NCBI GenBank assembly: GCA_947646735.1
Contig: CANTFK010000287.1
Span: 1-64,000 of the forward strand
Source: Peronospora farinosa
Lineage: Eukaryota; Oomycota; Peronosporomycetes; Peronosporales; Peronosporaceae
DNA length: 64,000 nucleotides
Direction: 5' to 3'
Shown here in pieces: positions 35,798 through 47,872 of the stretch. The position numbers and the translations under genes were made by a program. Under the pieces are notes generated by a model. That model made no database searches, had not been told where the DNA came from, and was given only the letters and a program-made list of their open reading frames with translations. Position 1 is the first letter of the stretch; each line of letters opens with the position of its first letter.

Positions 35798-36256
35798 TGT
35801 AACGGGGTGAGCCCGTTACATAATATTGACACTTATATGAAGTGTCAATAAAAATATTATTATAACTAATAATATTTTGACAATATTACCTTTTCTTATA
35901 ATATTGTTCCCAGATCTCCTTGAAGTTGGAGATGCCCTCTCATTGGTTGATATGAGCCATCATATCAACCAACGCACTGACCAATGACCGATGGACGCGC
36001 GCAATGAGTGGAGGGAAAGTTGTCAACATACATAGTTGTAGTTTAATATAGTTAACATAGGTTATAACAGATTAGTTTTATTAGACAGTTAACTATATTA
36101 AATACAGTTTTCTTTTTCTTCTCAACTAAGCGTGTGTTTAGTTGATTGCCTTCCTCTGCTCACGTATACGTGAGGTAATTGAGGCACCTGCTTTCACTGT
36201 AATCAGTGAAAGTAGACTATACTGTAATCAGTATAGTCGGAGGGTGCCCCATTACA
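35798..36256 (+). repeat. 3' LTR of the Ty3/Gypsy element
   Basis: The LTR begins TGTAACGGGG and ends CCCCATTACA (TG...CA). It is the reverse complement, with scattered substitutions and an extra block of about 32 bp (near 35829-35860, itself containing gacacttat/atgaagtgtc inverted arms), of the sequence at 49512-49938. It carries perfect hairpins at 35798-35820, 35945-35970, 36159-36174, 36191-36212 and 36215-36238. The base following it is the target-site copy aggat (36257-36261). Confidence 0.9.
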
Positions 36257-36261
36257 AGGAT
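36257..36261. other. Target-site duplication, AGGAT (3' side)
   Basis: The five bases after the 3' LTR are aggat. The five bases outside the other LTR (49939-49943, atcct) are the reverse complement, as expected if both LTRs belong to one insertion now split by an inversion. Confidence 0.7.
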
Positions 36262-36296
36262 CGTGCCAATATTCAACTCACGGTTCTGTGAAGTGG

Positions 36297-36990
36297 GTTC
36301 TCAAAATTGTATGATGAGACCCCAAACCACTCACTGTGCCGGACTGCCGACTGTCGGAGGGGGTACCCCGATGCCGCGTATGGACCTTCTCTCACCTTGT
36401 GTACCCGTCGGCTGGCGGGTTGCACTCTTCGGAAGACTTGGTGAAGATGTAGACGTCTGCCTTGAGGGAGGTAGACCTGGGGGGCCTCGAGTGGATATGC
36501 TTCACTCGGTGGGCCGGTAGGTGGCCACTCGATCGACCTTGTCGAGAGTGGACTTAGAGCCAAATTCTTCAGGGAGCTTGTCGTCCCTGGCCTTTTCCTT
36601 CTGTTTCAGGGGTATTAACCACCTGACCTTTACTTTGCTCCCAGACCGTGAGGTGAGGGAGACCGCTTCCGATAGCGGGTCTTGGGGGGTGTTGCTACTC
36701 GAACGAGCTCACAGGCCAAATATATCCTGGAGCTACTTTCGCACTTGAACTTCGCTACACAACTGTCTTCGACGGGGGGCCAAAATATATCCCTTCCCGG
36801 AACAGTGAGTAGCTTAGAGCAAGTTCTTCTTGGGTGACGGATTCGTGCCACGTATATCGCAAATTGAGTAGTATTTAATAATGTCCTATCCTTTTAACTC
36901 CTTTACTCAATCCTTGCCTGAGCTCTGATTCCTTGCGTCTACTGGTATGATCCTTGTATTAACTGGTCAGGAGTGGCTGAACCCCGAGGG
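36297..36990. repeat. Duplicated block, copy 1
   Basis: About 700 bp starting gttctcaaaattgtatgatg is nearly identical to 43201-43895 (offset 6,904 bp), with only a few substitutions. It directly precedes a minisatellite array in both places. The minus strand has short open stretches (for example VRWLIPLKQKEKARDD), but no identifiable protein. Only the first copy is cut on its left by the retrotransposon. Confidence 0.9.
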
Positions 36991-39900
36991 GCCGAGGTCG
37001 ACCAATGAGGGACCCAGGTCTACCAACGAGGGACCGGGTCGACCAATGAGGGACCCAGGTCGACCAATGAGGGACCCAGGTCGACCAATGAGGGACCCAG
37101 GTCTACCAGCGAGGGACCGGGTCGACCAATGAGGTACCCAGGTCTACCAGCGAGGAACCGGGTCGACCAATGAGGTACCCAGGTATACCAACGTGGGACC
37201 GTGTCTACCGATGAGGGACTCAGGTCTACCAACGAGGGACCGGGTCGACCGATGAGGGACCAGGTCGACCGACGAGGGACCCAGGTCTACCGATAAGGGA
37301 CTCAGGTCTACCAACGAGGGACCGGGTCGACCGATGAGGGACCAGGTCGACCGGCGAGGGACCCAGGTATACCGATGAGGGACCGGGTCGACCAATGAGG
37401 GACCCAGGTCTACCAACGAGGGACCGGGTCGACCAATGAGGGACCCAGGTCTACCAGCGAGGGACCGAGTCGACCAATGAGGGACCCAGGTCTACCGATG
37501 AGGGACCTGTTCGACCAATGATGGACCGGGTCGACCAATGAGGGCCATGGTCGACTCCCTTCGGTACGGGTTAAACAGTACCCTGGTAATGACCTCTCAT
37601 TTGTTTGTATTTCAAATTCTCAGCCAACGGTCGCTCCACTCCGAGGTTCCCATTATCTCCGGTCCCTTCTCTCGAGTGCGTGGTCCCTTCTCCCTAGTCC
37701 ACGGCCCCTTGTCCCTTCAATCCAACTGGCCCCTGGGTTCTTCACAATTTAGGAAAGCACTTTACCACAGCCGCCCCTTGCACTTGCTCAGCCGTACAGC
37801 GGCTTGAGCATGGGCATGTATTCCCACGTCAATCACGTAGGGTTATTTGCTTGCTCTTTGGTAGGTAGTCCGTGGCCAACCTGGGTCACTCCAGCTGTGG
37901 TTTCATCCTTCGATACAGTGAGCTGCATTCTTGAGTGACCCAGGTCTACTGAAGAGGGACAGAGGTTTACCGAAGAGGGAACCAGGTGTACTAACGAGGG
38001 ATCGGGTCTACTGACAGGGGCCGAGTTCGACCAATGAGGGACCGGGCCTACCAACGAGGGGCCGAGGTCGACCGATGAGGGACCCAGGTCTACCAGCGAG
38101 GGACCGGGTCGACCAATGAGGTACCCAGGTCTACCAACGAGGGACCGGGTCGACCGATGAGGGACCAGGTCGACCGACGAGGGACCCAGGTCTACCAGCG
38201 AGGGACCGGGTCGACCAATGAGGGACCCAGGTCTACCAACGAGGGACCGGGTCTACCGATAAGGGACTCAGGTCTACCAACGAGGGACCGAGTCGACCAA
38301 TGAGGGACCCAGGTCTACCGATGAGGGACCTGTTCGACCAATGATGGACCGGGTCGACCAATGAGGGCCATGGTCGACTCCCTTCGATACCGGTTAAACA
38401 GTACCCTGGTAATGACCTCTCCTTTGTTTGTATTTCAAATTCTCAGCCAACGGTCGCTCCACTCCGAGGTTCCCATTATCTCTGGTCCCTTCTCTCGAGT
38501 GCGTGGTCCCTTCTCCCTAGTCCACGGCCCCTTGTCCCTTCAATCCAACTGGCCCCTGGGTTCTTCACAATTTAGGAAAGCACTTTACCACAGCCGCCCC
38601 TTGCACTTGCTCAGCCGTACAGCGGCTTGAGCATGGGCATGTATTCCCACGTCAATCACGTAGGGTTATTTGCTTGCTCTTTGGTAGGTAGTCCGTGGCC
38701 AACCTGGGTCACTCCAGCTGTGGTTTCATCCTTCGATACAGTGAGCTGCATTCTTGAGTGACCCAGGTCTACTGAAGAGGGACAGAGGTTTACCGAAGAG
38801 GGAACCAGGTGTACTAACGAGGGATCGGGTCTACTGACAGGGGCCGAGTTCGACCAATGAGGGACCGGGCCTACCAACGAGGGGCCGAGGTCGACCGATG
38901 AGGGACCCAGGTCTACCAGCAAGGGACCGGGTCGACCAATGAGGTACCCAGGTCTACCAACGAGGGACCGGGTCGACCGATGAGGGACCAGGTCGACCGA
39001 TAAGGGACTCAGGTCTACCAGCGAGGGACCGGGTCGACCGATGAGGGACCAGGTCGACCGGCGAGGGACCCAGGTATACCGATAAGGGACCGGGTCGACC
39101 AATGAGGTACCCAGGTCTACCAACGAGGGACCGGGTCGACCGATGAGGGACCAGGTCGACCGACGAGGGACCCAGGTCTACCAGCGAGGGACCGGGTCGA
39201 CCAATGAGGGACCCAGGTCTACCAACGAGGGACCGGGTCTACCGATAAGGGACTCAGGTCTACCAACGAGGGACCGGGTCGACCGATGAGGGACCAGGTC
39301 GACCGGCGAGGGACCCAGGTATACCGATAAGGGACCGGGTCGACCAATGAGGTACCAGGTCTACCAACGAGGGACCGGGTCGACCAATGAGGGACCCAGG
39401 TCTACCAACGAGGGACCGGGTCGACCAATGAGGGACCCAGGTCTACCAGCGAGGGACCGAGTCGACCAATGAGGGACCCAGGTCTACCGATGAGGGACCT
39501 GTTCGACCAATGATGGACCGGGTCGACCAATGAGGGCCATGGTCGACTCCCTTCGGTACGGGTTAAACAGTACCCTGGTAATGACCTCTCATTTGTTTGT
39601 ATTTCAAATTCTCAGCCAACGGTCGCTCCACTCCGAGGTTCCCATTATCTCCGGTCCCTTCTCTCGAGTGCGTGGTCCCTTCTCCCTAGTCCACGGCCCC
39701 TTGTCCCTTCAATCCAACTGGCCCCTGGGTTCTTCACAATTTAGGAAAGCACTTTACCACAGCCGCCCCTTGCACTTGCTCAGCCGTACAGCGGCTTGAG
39801 CATGGGCATGTATTCCCACGTCAATCACGTAGGGTTATTTGCTTGCTCTTTGGTAGGTAGTCCGTGGCCAACCTGGGTCACTCCAGCTGTGGTTTCATCC

Positions 39901-42083
39901 TTCGATACAGTGAGCTGCATTCTTGAGTGACCCAGGTCTACTGAAGAGGGACAGAGGTTTACCGAAGAGGGAACCAGGTGTACTAACGAGGGATCGGGTC
40001 TACTGACAGGAACCGAGTTCGACCAATGAGGGACCGGGCCTACCAACGAGGGGCCGAGGTCGACCGATGAGGGACCCAGGTCTACCAGCGAGGGACCGGG
40101 TCGACCAATGAGGGACCCAGGTCGACCAATGAGGGACCCAGGTCTACCAGCGAGGGACCGGGTCGACCAATGAGGTACCCAGGTCTACCAGCGAAGGACC
40201 GGGTCGACCAATGAGGGACCCAGGTCTACCAACGAGGGACCGGGTCTACCGATAAGGGACTCAGGTCTACCAACGAGGGACCGGGTCGACCGATGAGGGA
40301 CCAGGTCGACCGGCGAGGGACCCAGGTATACCGATGAGGGACCGGGTCGACCAATGAGGGACCCAGGTCTACCAACGAGGGACCGGGTCGACCAATGAGG
40401 GACCCAGGTCTACCAGCGAGGGACCGAGTCGACCAATGAGGGACCCAGGTCTACCGATGAGGGACCTGTTCGACCAATGATGGACCGGGTCGACCAATGA
40501 GGGCCATGGTCGACTCCCTTCGGTACGGGTTAAACAGTACCCTGGTAATGACCTCTCATTTGTTTGTATTTCAAATTCTCAGCCAACGGTCGCTCCACTC
40601 CGAGGTTCCCATTATCTCCGGTCCCTTCTCTCGAGTGCGTGGTCCCTTCTCCCTAGTCCACGGCCCCTTGTCCCTTCAATCCAACTGGCCCCTGGGTTCT
40701 TCACAATTTAGGAAAGCACTTTACCACAGCCGCCCCTTGCACTTGCTCAGCCGTACAGCGGCTTGAGCATGGGCATGTATTCCCACGTCAATCACGTAGG
40801 GTTATTTGCTTGCTCTTTGGTAGGTAGTCCGTGGCCAACCTGGGTCACTCCAGCTGTGGTTTCATCCTTCGATACAGTGAGCTGCATTCTTGAGTGACCC
40901 AGGTCTACTGAAGAGGGACAGAGGTTTACCGAAGAGGGAACCAGGTGTACTAACGAGGGATCGGGTCTACTGACAGGGGCCGAGTTCGACCAATGAGGGA
41001 CCGGGCCTACCAACGAGGGGCCGAGGTCGACCGATGAGGGACCCAGGTCTACCAGCGAGGGACCGGGTCGACCAATGAGGGACCCAGGTCGACCAATGAG
41101 GGACCCAGGTCTACCAGCGAGGGACCGGGTCGACCAATGAGGTACCCAGGTCTACCAGCGAAGGACCGGGTCGACCAATGAGGGACCCAGGTCTACCAAC
41201 GAGGGACCGGGTCTACCGATAAGGGACTCAGGTCTACCAACGAGGGACCGGGTCGACCGATGAGGGACCAGGTCGACCGGCGAGGGACCCAGGTATACCG
41301 ATGAGGGACCGGGTCGACCAATGAGGGACCCAGGTCTACCAACGAGGGACCGGGTCGACCAATGAGGGACCCAGGTCTACCAGCGAGGGACCGAGTCGAC
41401 CAATGAGGGACCCAGGTCTACCGATGAGGGACCTGTTCGACCAATGATGGACCGGGTCGACCAATGAGGGCCATGGTCGACTCCCTTCGGTACGGGTTAA
41501 ACAGTACCCTGGTAATGACCTCTCATTTGTTTGTATTTCAAATTCTCAGCCAACGGTCGCTCCACTCCGAGGTTCCCATTATCTCCGGTCCCTTCTCTCG
41601 AGTGCGTGGTCCCTTCTCCCTAGTCCACGGCCCCTTGTCCCTTCAATCCAACTGGCCCCTGGGTTCTTCACAATTTAGGAAAGCACTTTACCACAGCCGC
41701 CCCTTGCACTTGCTCAGCCGTACAGCGGCTTGAGCATGGGCATGTATTCCCACGTCAATCACGTGGGTTATTTGCTTGCTCTTTGGTAGGTAGTCCGTGG
41801 CCAACCTGGGTCACTCCAGCTGTGGTTTCATCCTTCGATACAGTGAGCTGCATTCTTGAGTGACCCAGGTCTACTGAAGAGGGACAGAGGTTTACCGAAG
41901 AGGGAACCAGGTGTACTAACGAGGGATCGGGTCTACTGACAGGGGGCCGAGTTCGACCAATGAGGGACCGGGCCTACCAACGAGGGGCCGAGGTCGACCG
42001 ATGAGGGACCCAGGTCTACCAGCGAGGAACCGGGTCGACCAATGAAGGACCCAGGTCGACCGACGAGGGACCATGACCAACCA
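36990..42083. repeat. Minisatellite arrays alternating with a 380-bp spacer (macrosatellite)
   Basis: Six arrays of 20/21-bp monomers of the type ggtcgaccaatgagggaccc and aggtctaccaacgagggacc alternate with five almost identical spacers of about 380 bp (37553-37934, 38376-38756, 39545-39925, 40512-40892, 41479-41859). The spacer starts at gggccatggtcgactccctt and ends near tgcattcttgagtgacccag. The distance between successive spacers is 823, 1169, 967 and 967 bp, so the last units are an exact higher-order repeat. Open frames on both strands follow from the monomer lacking stops and are not evidence of a protein. Confidence 0.92.
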
Positions 42084-42274
42084 TTTAAGGAGATTTCTAT
42101 TGGCTGAAACTACAACCTATCAGAAACCTGGATTTTTGTTGGTCGTCCACGCGTCACAGTTTCTTGAGCTCGCTGTTCCTGCTTCGCGCCCCTCGCTCGG
42201 GACTTAAGCAGCGCCGCATCAGTCGGTCCCAGAGGAATCCTTATTACTGAGTCAGTCGACGATGATCCTTGTGC

Positions 42275-43238
42275 TCACTGCCCCACTACACTTTGGTCGC
42301 TCGACGGCAGGAGGTGTAGTGGACATTGCTTCGCCCCTGGGTGGACAGCGGCTCCATACATTTGAGGGTAGACCGCGATGTCTTGAAGTTTCATCTGGCT
42401 GTCCCTGGATCGTGATCGTGTGTTTGTCGTCAGTGGTAGGTGCACCTTTGCTGGCGTGGTACCGACTAGGATCGACAGACGCTTGTATATCTTCGCTAAC
42501 GTCGTTGTGATTCTATCGAACCCCAGGAAAAGCAGGTTGTCCGGGTCGATACTTCCTGCGACCTTGTTTGCTTCCCGAAGAAGGGTACCCAGCGCAGTGA
42601 TCGCGTCTGTGACGGTCTGCAGCTGTGATAGGGTCGACACCGGTCCAGTAAGCTGACCTAGCAGCCGGATCTCGAGGGACTTCGCGACGGGATCGCTCTC
42701 CAGGAATGCGTTCAGCTTGCGTTTGTGGTAAGCCTTCGTGACGTCAGCGTCCGACTATGATGCCAGTCCAGACTTCTTGGGTCCTATCGACTTGGTGTTT
42801 CCTGGCGCCTTCATCCGGCACTTTGTCGGCTTGGACTGCGCGATCTTGGTTTGTTGTTTTCTTCGGGGACCTTAGCCTCTCGGTTTTCGCCGTCGGCTGA
42901 TGGTCCTCTGGATCATGATAGGCATCATGACCCAAGGTGTCCTCTACGAGGACATAGGGAGGGTATTTATGTTTATCTTCAATAAGTTCAACCTCGACCA
43001 TGTTGACCGGGCCCCTCCCAAGGTCCGGTCGGCCCTTCGATCCTTTGTTTTTCTCTTCTTGAGTCACTGGCGATCGGTCTTCCAGTGGCTCTTCGGTCTT
43101 GTTCTCCTTCTTGACATGAACATCTTTATCTTCTAGGGACTCGCGGTGAAATCCCGCGTCTTCCGAAGATCCGGGCACGCGCACCATTGTGGTGAAGTGC
43201 GTTCTCAAAATTGTATGATGAGACCCCAAACCACTCAC
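42275..43238 (-). other. Unidentified minus-strand open frames between repeat blocks
   Basis: Unique sequence between the arrays holds two minus-strand open stretches: 42744-43238 (charged, EESKED-like, PVTQEEKNKGSKGRPDLGRG, YPPYVLVEDTLGHDAYHDPE) and 42275-42640 (MSTLSQLQTVTDAITALGTL, LREANKVAGSIDPDNLLFLG). The first seems to continue a frame from the duplicated block (VYIFTKSSEECNPPADGYTR). The composition suggests a protein that has decayed or a transposon-derived gag-like protein, but no domain is recognised. Confidence 0.35.
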
Positions 43239-43895
43239 TGTGCCGGACTGCCGACTGTCGGAGGGGGTACCCCGATGCCGCGTATGGACCTTCTCTCACC
43301 TTGTGTACCCGTCGGCTGGCGGGTTGCACTCTTCGGAAGACTTGGTGAAGATGTAGACGTCTGCCTTGAGGGAGGTAGACCTGGGGGGCCTCGAGTGGAT
43401 ATGCTTCACTCGGTGGGCCGGTAGGTGGCCACTCGATCGACCTTGTCGAGAGTGGACTTAGAGCCAAATTCTTCAGGGAGCTTGTCGTCCCTGGCCTTTT
43501 CCTTCTGTTTCAGGGGTATTAACCACCTGACCTTTACTTTGCTCCCAGACCGTGAGGTGAGGGAGACCGCTTCCGATAGCGGGTCTTGGGGGGTGTTGCT
43601 ACTCGAACGAGCTCACAGGCCAAATATATCCTGGAGCTACTTTCGCACTTGAACTTCGCTACACAACTGTCTTCGACGGGGAGCCAAAATATATCCCTTC
43701 CCGAAACAGTGAGTAGCTTAGAGCAAGTTCTTCTTGGGTGACGGATTCCTGCCACGTATATCGCAAATTGAGTAGTATTTAATAATGTCCTATCCTTTTA
43801 ACTCCTTTACTCTATCCTTGCCTGAGCTCTGCTTCCTTGCGTCTACTGGTATGATCCTTGTATTAACTGGTCAGGAGTGGCTGAACCCCGAGGGG
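43201..43895. repeat. Duplicated block, copy 2
   Basis: Second copy of the block at 36297-36990, with only isolated base changes. It is followed, as in copy 1, by a gtcgaccaatgaggg minisatellite, so block, array and spacer were duplicated together. Confidence 0.9.
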
Positions 43896-44785
43896 CCGAG
43901 GTCGACCAATGAGGGACCCAGGTCTACCAACGAGGGACCGGGTCGACCAATGAGGGACCCAGGTAGACCAATGAGGGACCCAGGTCTACCAGCGAGGGAC
44001 CGGGTCGACCAATGAGGTACCCAGGTCTACCAACGAGGGACCGGGTCGACCAATGAGGTACCCAGGTCTACCAACGAGGGACCAGGTCGACCGACGAGGG
44101 ACCCAGTGAGGGACCGGGTCGACCAATGAGGTACCCAGGTCTACCAGCGAGGAACCGGGTCGACCAATGAGGTACCCAGGTATACCAACGTGGGACCGTG
44201 TCTACCGATGAGGGACTCAGGTCGACCAACGAGGGACCAGTTTCAGGAGGTACCGGGTCGACCAATGAGGGACCCAGGTCTACCAACGAGGGACCCGGGT
44301 CTACCGATAAGGGACTCAGGTCTACCAACGAGGGACCGGGTCGACCGATGAGGGACCAGGTCGACCGGCGAGGGACCCAGGTATACCGATGAGGGACCGG
44401 GTCGACCAATGAGGGACCCAGGTCTACCAACGAGGGACCGGGTCGACCAATGAGGGACCCAGGTCTACCAGCGAGGGACCGAGTCGACCAATGAGGGACC
44501 CAGGTCTACCGATGAGGGACCTGTTCGACCAATGATGGACCGGGTCGACCAATGAGGGCCATGGTCGACTCCCTTCGATACCGGTTAAACAGTACCCTGG
44601 TAATGACCTCTCCTTTGTTTGTCTTTCAAATTCTCAGCCAACGGTCGCTCCACTCCGAGGTTCCCATTATCTCCGGTCCCTTCTCTCGAGTGCGTGGTCC
44701 CTTCTCCCTAGTCCACGGCCCCTTGCCCTTCAATCCAACTGGCCCCTGGGTTCTTCACAATTTAGGAAACCACTTTACCACAGTT
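43891..44785. repeat. Seventh minisatellite array plus truncated spacer
   Basis: The same 20/21-bp monomers run from 43891 to about 44566, with one internal irregular junction near 44240 (caggaggtaccggg). A sixth spacer follows but is lost after cactttaccacag (about 44784), where unrelated sequence begins. Confidence 0.85.
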
Positions 44786-44929
44786 CCTGTGGGCACGCAA
44801 GAAGAACTGTCGGATCGACAAGCATTGGCGCCGTATCGGTTGGACTATATTTGCCGTGCTAGCCCGGATCGACTCTACATAGCACTATACTCCATCCTGT
44901 CCATCTTAAGTCGCTGAAAGGAGAGACAA

Positions 44930-45620
44930 AAAAATCGTGTTAGACGAAAGATAACAAGAAAGGATCAGGTGGAGACTAAAGAGCAAGTGCGGAAGCTGTA
45001 GTTCATGTAGTAATTGTAACAGGCTATAAGTTACACGGTACGTTAAGTGTTGAGTGCTTAACGGGTAGGCCTAAATGGGTACGAGGTACCTTAGGCCTAC
45101 CACTTGGGTGTGGCACATCAATGTGACCCACCCTCGTGAATGTGATATCCATGGGTAGATTCACATTCAACGAGGATGACGCCAGTTGGGACTGGGCGTC
45201 ATGATGACGCTTCAGAAAGACGTCATCAGCGAGCTTAAATATATTTTAAGCTCGCACGGAATGATACGTTTCTAAAGAGACGCGTATCCAATCTTTGCAT
45301 AATTAACCAATCAGTAGTTAAGTTTATATTTCGTTTAATTCTATTACATATATATCAGTATTGAATCTACTAAACATCGCACACTGCGAACGAGAAGCTG
45401 TATAAGCTTCTGCGTAGCTCTTGTCTTAGCAGTTCGTTGCGCGTTTCGCTTCAAAGCGACCGGCAACGGTTGGTACAGCGCTTCTTAGCGCCGACCAACA
45501 CCACCACCACCGCACGCGGAGGTAAGACGGTATAAACGCTTCCTCGCGCTTCTTGAAGGTGTGTCCGCGTAGTACGTGGCAGCTTCATTACGAAGTGCCC
45601 GTCTAAAGTAGCAATAATAA
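44930..45620. repeat. Hairpin-rich LTR-like sequence, possible solo LTR
   Basis: About 450 bp (45048-45500) begins TGTTG and ends CAACA. It contains long perfect inverted arms such as ggtaggcctaa/ttaggcctacc (near 45064-45101) and gcgagcttaaa/tttaagctcgc (near 45230-45256). It resembles the Gypsy LTR in style, not in sequence. No target-site duplication is visible, so the limits and the solo-LTR reading are tentative. Confidence 0.4.
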
Positions 45621-46079
45621 TCCAGGTTTATGCATTACGTTTCTTGTTCTTTGCCTAGTGTTGAAAATAAACATGCAAGACACGTATTTGCCATTTGCGA
45701 CTGTCTATCTAGCACTGTGACAGTCCAGAAACCATCATCTAATACAACCTTCAGTAAAAAAGTCTACAACAGCAACGGCTTTACTAGACATAGGCGTAGA
45801 TAGCAGGCTTGCCGGCGACGCCGTCTCAACATTTTTTGCGTCTCCGTTCGGAATGTTCTCGCTTACGTAGTAAAACTGCAATGAAACAAATCGCCATGAG
45901 AGTTCTGAGTAGTTTTTTGAGCTCTCCATGTTGCAGTGCTTCAGATATACTCGACATTTACACGTCACTAAAGGATAAAAATTACGTCAATGTCCTGGAG
46001 GTCCAGCGACCGGCAAAAGTACAGCTTGTTTATGACGTCATATAATAATAACTTCAGTAAAGCACACAGCACTACAAAA

Positions 46080-47710
46080 CAGTACACACATACCTCAGCT
46101 TCAGGACATTGCGGCCACGCTTAGTGGTAGTGAGTAGAAAAACTCTTACCCGACAAGAAAGACGTACTGTCATCTCGGCGTAGTTGCGTGAGTGCTTGGG
46201 CGAGTACGCCGCTAGCCTAAGGAACTTCCTTAGTCCCTTGAAATCGACTGGCACTGGCCAGTCGGTGATCGCCTTGATCTTTTCTGGATTAGGACGTACG
46301 CCATTCTTTCCGACGATGTACCCAAGAAGTGGTATTTCGCTAGCTGCGAATATACACTTCTTGAGGTTGGCGTACAACATATGCTCGCGCATAAGGGTAA
46401 AATCCTTACAGACGTGGAGACTATGGGCTTACACGTCTGTTTTCCCGTCCATAGCCCGGATATGGACGAACACGTCATCGAAGTAATTCGTGTAAAATCG
46501 CGCACCGGTCCTAATAGATGTGAAACACATCTATTGAATGTGGCTGGTGCATTTCTAAGCCCTTGCGGCATCACCAACTATTCCCAGAGCATACCACTGG
46601 GAGTGCTCACTGCTGTGTATGGGATGTCCCGTTCACGCATTAGGATATGATAGAAACCATCCATCAGATCCATGGACGAAAAGATGGTACTCTTAGACAT
46701 ACCATCGATGATTACGTCCTTTCTCGTTATCGACGTTTGCGCCGGTATCGTTGCAGCGTTCAACTTAATGAACGCGTGTACTATCCGCCACCCTCCTGTG
46801 GCCTTGCGCACACAGAAGGTCGGAGAGCTGTGAGGTGAAATTGACTCCCTCGCATGGCCCGCTGCTAGGCGTATCGGCAAAGAGCTTGTCGATCGCCTCG
46901 ACCTGTTCCCGAGGCAGTGGCCACACAATATTTTGTGCCAGGAACAAGGTCGATCTCGTGTCGAGCACCTTTATCCTTCGGCAACTCGCACGGAAAGGAT
47001 CCAGGGAATACATCCTTGAATTCGACCAAATTCTTGTACAAAGGATTTGACTTCAGCGACTCCCAGGATTGCGATTTATATCGCTCAATCCGAGTCTTCT
47101 CATCAAGGAAACTTTCGTCCATTGATGAGCTGCTGAGAACCCGTTCGTTCTCGGCAAAAACTGTTGCTGACCGAATGTCAGTCATGTACTCGTCCTCTGC
47201 GACGAGCACACAGATCTGCTTGACTTTGCCACTACGTAGATCACGCAAGAACCTTTTAGGTTCTAGCGTAGGCAACTGAGTTATCCCCGAAGTTAACTTC
47301 GGAGGCGCGATCAGATCAAGCGTATAAGCGCCTACGTTTGATCCGTCATTAACCAAGACGTTCAACGTCTCGGTTACTTCCTGGGGACTTATTCCCTCAG
47401 GACACTGGGGGCTTATTCCCTCAGGGCACCGGGGACTTATTCCCGCAGGCTCGATGGAACTTGTTCCATCGCCTTCCTCTAGCTGTGGTGGCGCAGCCAC
47501 AGCGAGATCCTCTACGATTAACTCTCCAGTTGATCTAGGATTACCGTGTTGCCGCTTCTGGGCAACCGGTTTACTCTTCGGTGAATGCTGCCCTCTAGGC
47601 GAGCATTCATGTCCCGGTCCACTCGACTTATTCGAGTGGTGGACCTTCGGCGCTGCCTGTGCTTGTGCACAGCCACCGGCAGCTTGCTCCACAGCGTGAC
47701 TGTCTGTCAC
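46080..47710 (-). mobile_element. Ty3/Gypsy retrotransposon, reverse transcriptase region, degenerate and truncated
   Basis: The minus strand carries a linker with a triple GISPxCPE motif near 47420, then RT: WRIVHAFIKLNAATIPAQTS, SSMDLMDGFYHILMRERDIP, MPQGLRNAPATFNRCVSHLL, the catalytic NYFDDVFVH, LKKCIFAASEIPLLGYIVGK and DWPVPVDFKGLRKFLRLAAY. The sequence is spread over several frames, with multiple stops and shifts. It stops being element-like after NYAEMTVRLS (about 46150), a few codons before the point at which the piece at 31967 starts. Together the two pieces cover pol with only a short gap. Confidence 0.88.
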
Positions 47711-47872
47711 GCTGAGTTCTTGTGCAGTCGTATTAACGACCTAACCGCAAGTGAGGCCATCACACTCACTCGTAATACATTCACACACTTGTGAACGCTC
47801 CAAGACGTTCATCAGATGGCCATTTGATGAACAAGCGGCAGGCATCTTCACGGTTCGATGCTGCCAGCTGAT

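Noticed and set aside
37538..41733. An 89-aa plus-strand frame repeated in every spacer (MRAMVDSLRYGLNST...)
   Set aside because: Its conservation follows from the recent duplication of the DNA unit; there is no intron, promoter or domain to support it.
36995..42080. Regular short repeats with conserved spacers look at first like a CRISPR array
   Set aside because: Repeats are head-to-tail 20/21-bp monomers without unique spacers of 30-40 bp, the long spacers are identical to each other, and the sequence is eukaryotic. It is a minisatellite.
36947..44430. Long proline/arginine-rich open frames on both strands of the arrays
   Set aside because: The monomer simply lacks stop codons in several frames; the frames end with the arrays and have no start context.
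45048..45500. A confident solo LTR
   Set aside because: The TGTTG...CAACA ends fit, but the flanks do not show a target-site duplication, so it is kept only as tentative.
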